In this document: positions 6,987 through 7,852 of the stretch, piece by piece
How the letters are laid out: each line of letters opens with the position of its first letter
Numbering within the stretch: the stretch's first letter is position 1
Source: UBA7692 sp964552715
Lineage (GTDB): Bacteria > Bacteroidota > Bacteroidia > Chitinophagales > LD1
Assembly (NCBI GenBank): GCA_964552715.1
Contig: CAZKHZ010000175.1
Span: 1 to 7,852 of the forward strand
Direction of reading: 5' to 3'
DNA: 7,852 bases
Made by a program: the position numbers and the translations under genes
The notes under the pieces: generated by a model
Seen by the model: only the letters and a program-made list of their open reading frames with translations
Told to the model about the DNA's origin: nothing
Database searches by the model: none

Positions 6987-7852
6987 ATGACTAACGAGAA
7001 AAAGAAAACAGTTTTGGGAAGAGGTTTGAGTGCATTGCTTGAATCGAATGATACAACGGCAAACACTAAGCAGCCCGAGGGCTTTGGTAAACAAGTGGGT
7101 GTGGTGGTAAACATTCCTTTGGAGGCTATAGAGGTAAATCCTTTTCAGCCACGCAGCACTTTTGAAGAAGATAGTTTGATGGAGCTTTCTGAATCCATAA
7201 AAATACATGGAGTTATTCAGCCGATAACGGTGCGCAAGATTGAAAACGGGCGTTTTCAGTTGATTGCCGGTGAGCGTAGATTGCGCGCATCAAAGTTGGC
7301 GGGCAAAAAGGAAATTCCTGCTTACCTGCGCATAGCCAGCGACCAAGAGTCTATTGAAATCGCTTTGATAGAGAATATTCAACGGGAAGACCTTAATCCT
7401 TTGGAAATTGCCATCAACTATAAACGCCTGATGGATGAATGTGAATTGACACAGGAACAACTTTCGGTGCGCGTGGGCAAAAACCGCAGCAGCGTTACCA
7501 ACTTTATTCGCTTGCTGAAACTGCCACCAGATATTCAGGCGGCTCTGCGCGATGAAAGAATCACAATGGGTCACGCTAAGGCTTTGTTGGGTGTGGAGCA
7601 AATCACCACGCTGCTAGCCTTGTTTAAAGAGGTATTAACCAAAGAACTTTCGGTGCGTCAAACGGAGGAGTTGGTAAGAACATCTGAATCGAAACCTGCA
7701 AAGAAGTCACCACCAAAAAAGACGCAGGTTCCTTATGCTATCAAGAAGTTGGAAGATCAACTTTCTTCGGCTTTAAGTACCAAAGTGCACATCAAACAGA
7801 TTGCCGATGGAAAGGGAGAGATTGTAGTTAATTTCTACACAATGGATGATTT
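6987..7852 (+). CDS. parB: ParB/Spo0J-family chromosome-partitioning CTPase and DNA-binding protein (3' end outside window)
   Basis: The frame is open from the ATG at 6987 to the right edge: 288 full codons plus two bases, no stop. ParB loads at parS, spreads as a CTP-gated clamp and stimulates ParA. The N-terminus carries the ParA-contact motif LGRGLSALL (residues 10-18). The ParB/Srx CTP-binding domain spans about 42-135, with NPFQPR (51-56), the C-motif AGERRLRA (94-101) and the P-motif ENIQREDLNPLE (129-140). A helix-turn-helix for parS recognition follows (about 154-175; TQEQLSVRVGKNRSSVTNFIRLL), then HAKALLG (196-202). A Lys/Pro/Ser linker (235-247) leads to the C-terminal dimerisation domain, which reaches KGEIVVNFYTMDD at the edge. 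By comparison with the family only about 15-20 residues are missing. No key motif is lost. The start is supported by the motif position and an A-rich leader. Confidence 0.96.
   Translation, partial: MTNEKKKTVLGRGLSALLESNDTTANTKQPEGFGKQVGVVVNIPLEAIEVNPFQPRSTFEEDSLMELSESIKIHGVIQPITVRKIENGRFQLIAGERRLRASKLAGKKEIPAYLRIASDQESIEIALIENIQREDLNPLEIAINYKRLMDECELTQEQLSVRVGKNRSSVTNFIRLLKLPPDIQAALRDERITMGHAKALLGVEQITTLLALFKEVLTKELSVRQTEELVRTSESKPAKKSPPKKTQVPYAIKKLEDQLSSALSTKVHIKQIADGKGEIVVNFYTMDD

Noticed and set aside
6915..7601. Two minus-strand open frames opposite parB (6915-7208 and 7290-7601)
   Set aside because: The plus strand here encodes ParB with all family motifs in one uninterrupted frame, so these are shadow frames.
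5215..7852. parS site near parAB
   Set aside because: I looked for the TGTTTCACGTGAAACA-type palindrome and its CACGTG core in the intergenic and coding parts and found none. parS sites may lie outside the window.

Overview
The window looks like ordinary chromosome from a member of the Bacteroidota, probably a free-living lineage of the Chitinophagales/Cytophagales type, although the order cannot be fixed from sequence alone. The evidence is a TonB-dependent receptor with an N-terminal carboxypeptidase-regulatory-like domain, a secreted protein with a type IX secretion (T9SS) type A sorting domain, start codons preceded by A-rich leaders instead of Shine-Dalgarno sequences, and promoter-like TAnnTTTG boxes. 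Base composition is AT-rich by eye.

Layout, left to right. Positions 1-145 hold a short reading frame cut by the window edge (weak) and a good -7 box. Positions 146-451 (+) encode a small cysteine-rich lipoprotein of unknown function. It is tail-to-tail, 23 bp apart, with a large minus-strand gene (2922-475) for an outer-membrane TonB-dependent receptor. A 249-bp divergent intergenic region follows. It leads into 3172-5214 (+), a 680-residue secreted multidomain protein with an unrecognised N-terminal region, SprB-like and PKD-like modules and a T9SS tail. A strong terminator hairpin closes that unit. The last block is a same-strand cluster: a UPF0173-type metallo-beta-lactamase-fold hydrolase (5397-6077), a ParA ATPase (6084-6899) and a ParB CTPase/DNA-binding protein (6987 to beyond the right edge).

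The left two thirds is cell-surface biology: a lipoprotein, an importer and a secreted, probably surface-attached protein. The right third is chromosome segregation. ParA and ParB are the chromosomal Soj/Spo0J-type pair, and the hydrolase sits only 6 bp upstream of parA, so it is probably co-transcribed with them. No parS site, RNA gene, mobile element, CRISPR array or phage gene was seen. I found no convincing new system. The most interesting leads are the unassigned N-terminal half of the T9SS cargo, the small cysteine-rich lipoprotein, and the coupling of a UPF0173 hydrolase to parAB.
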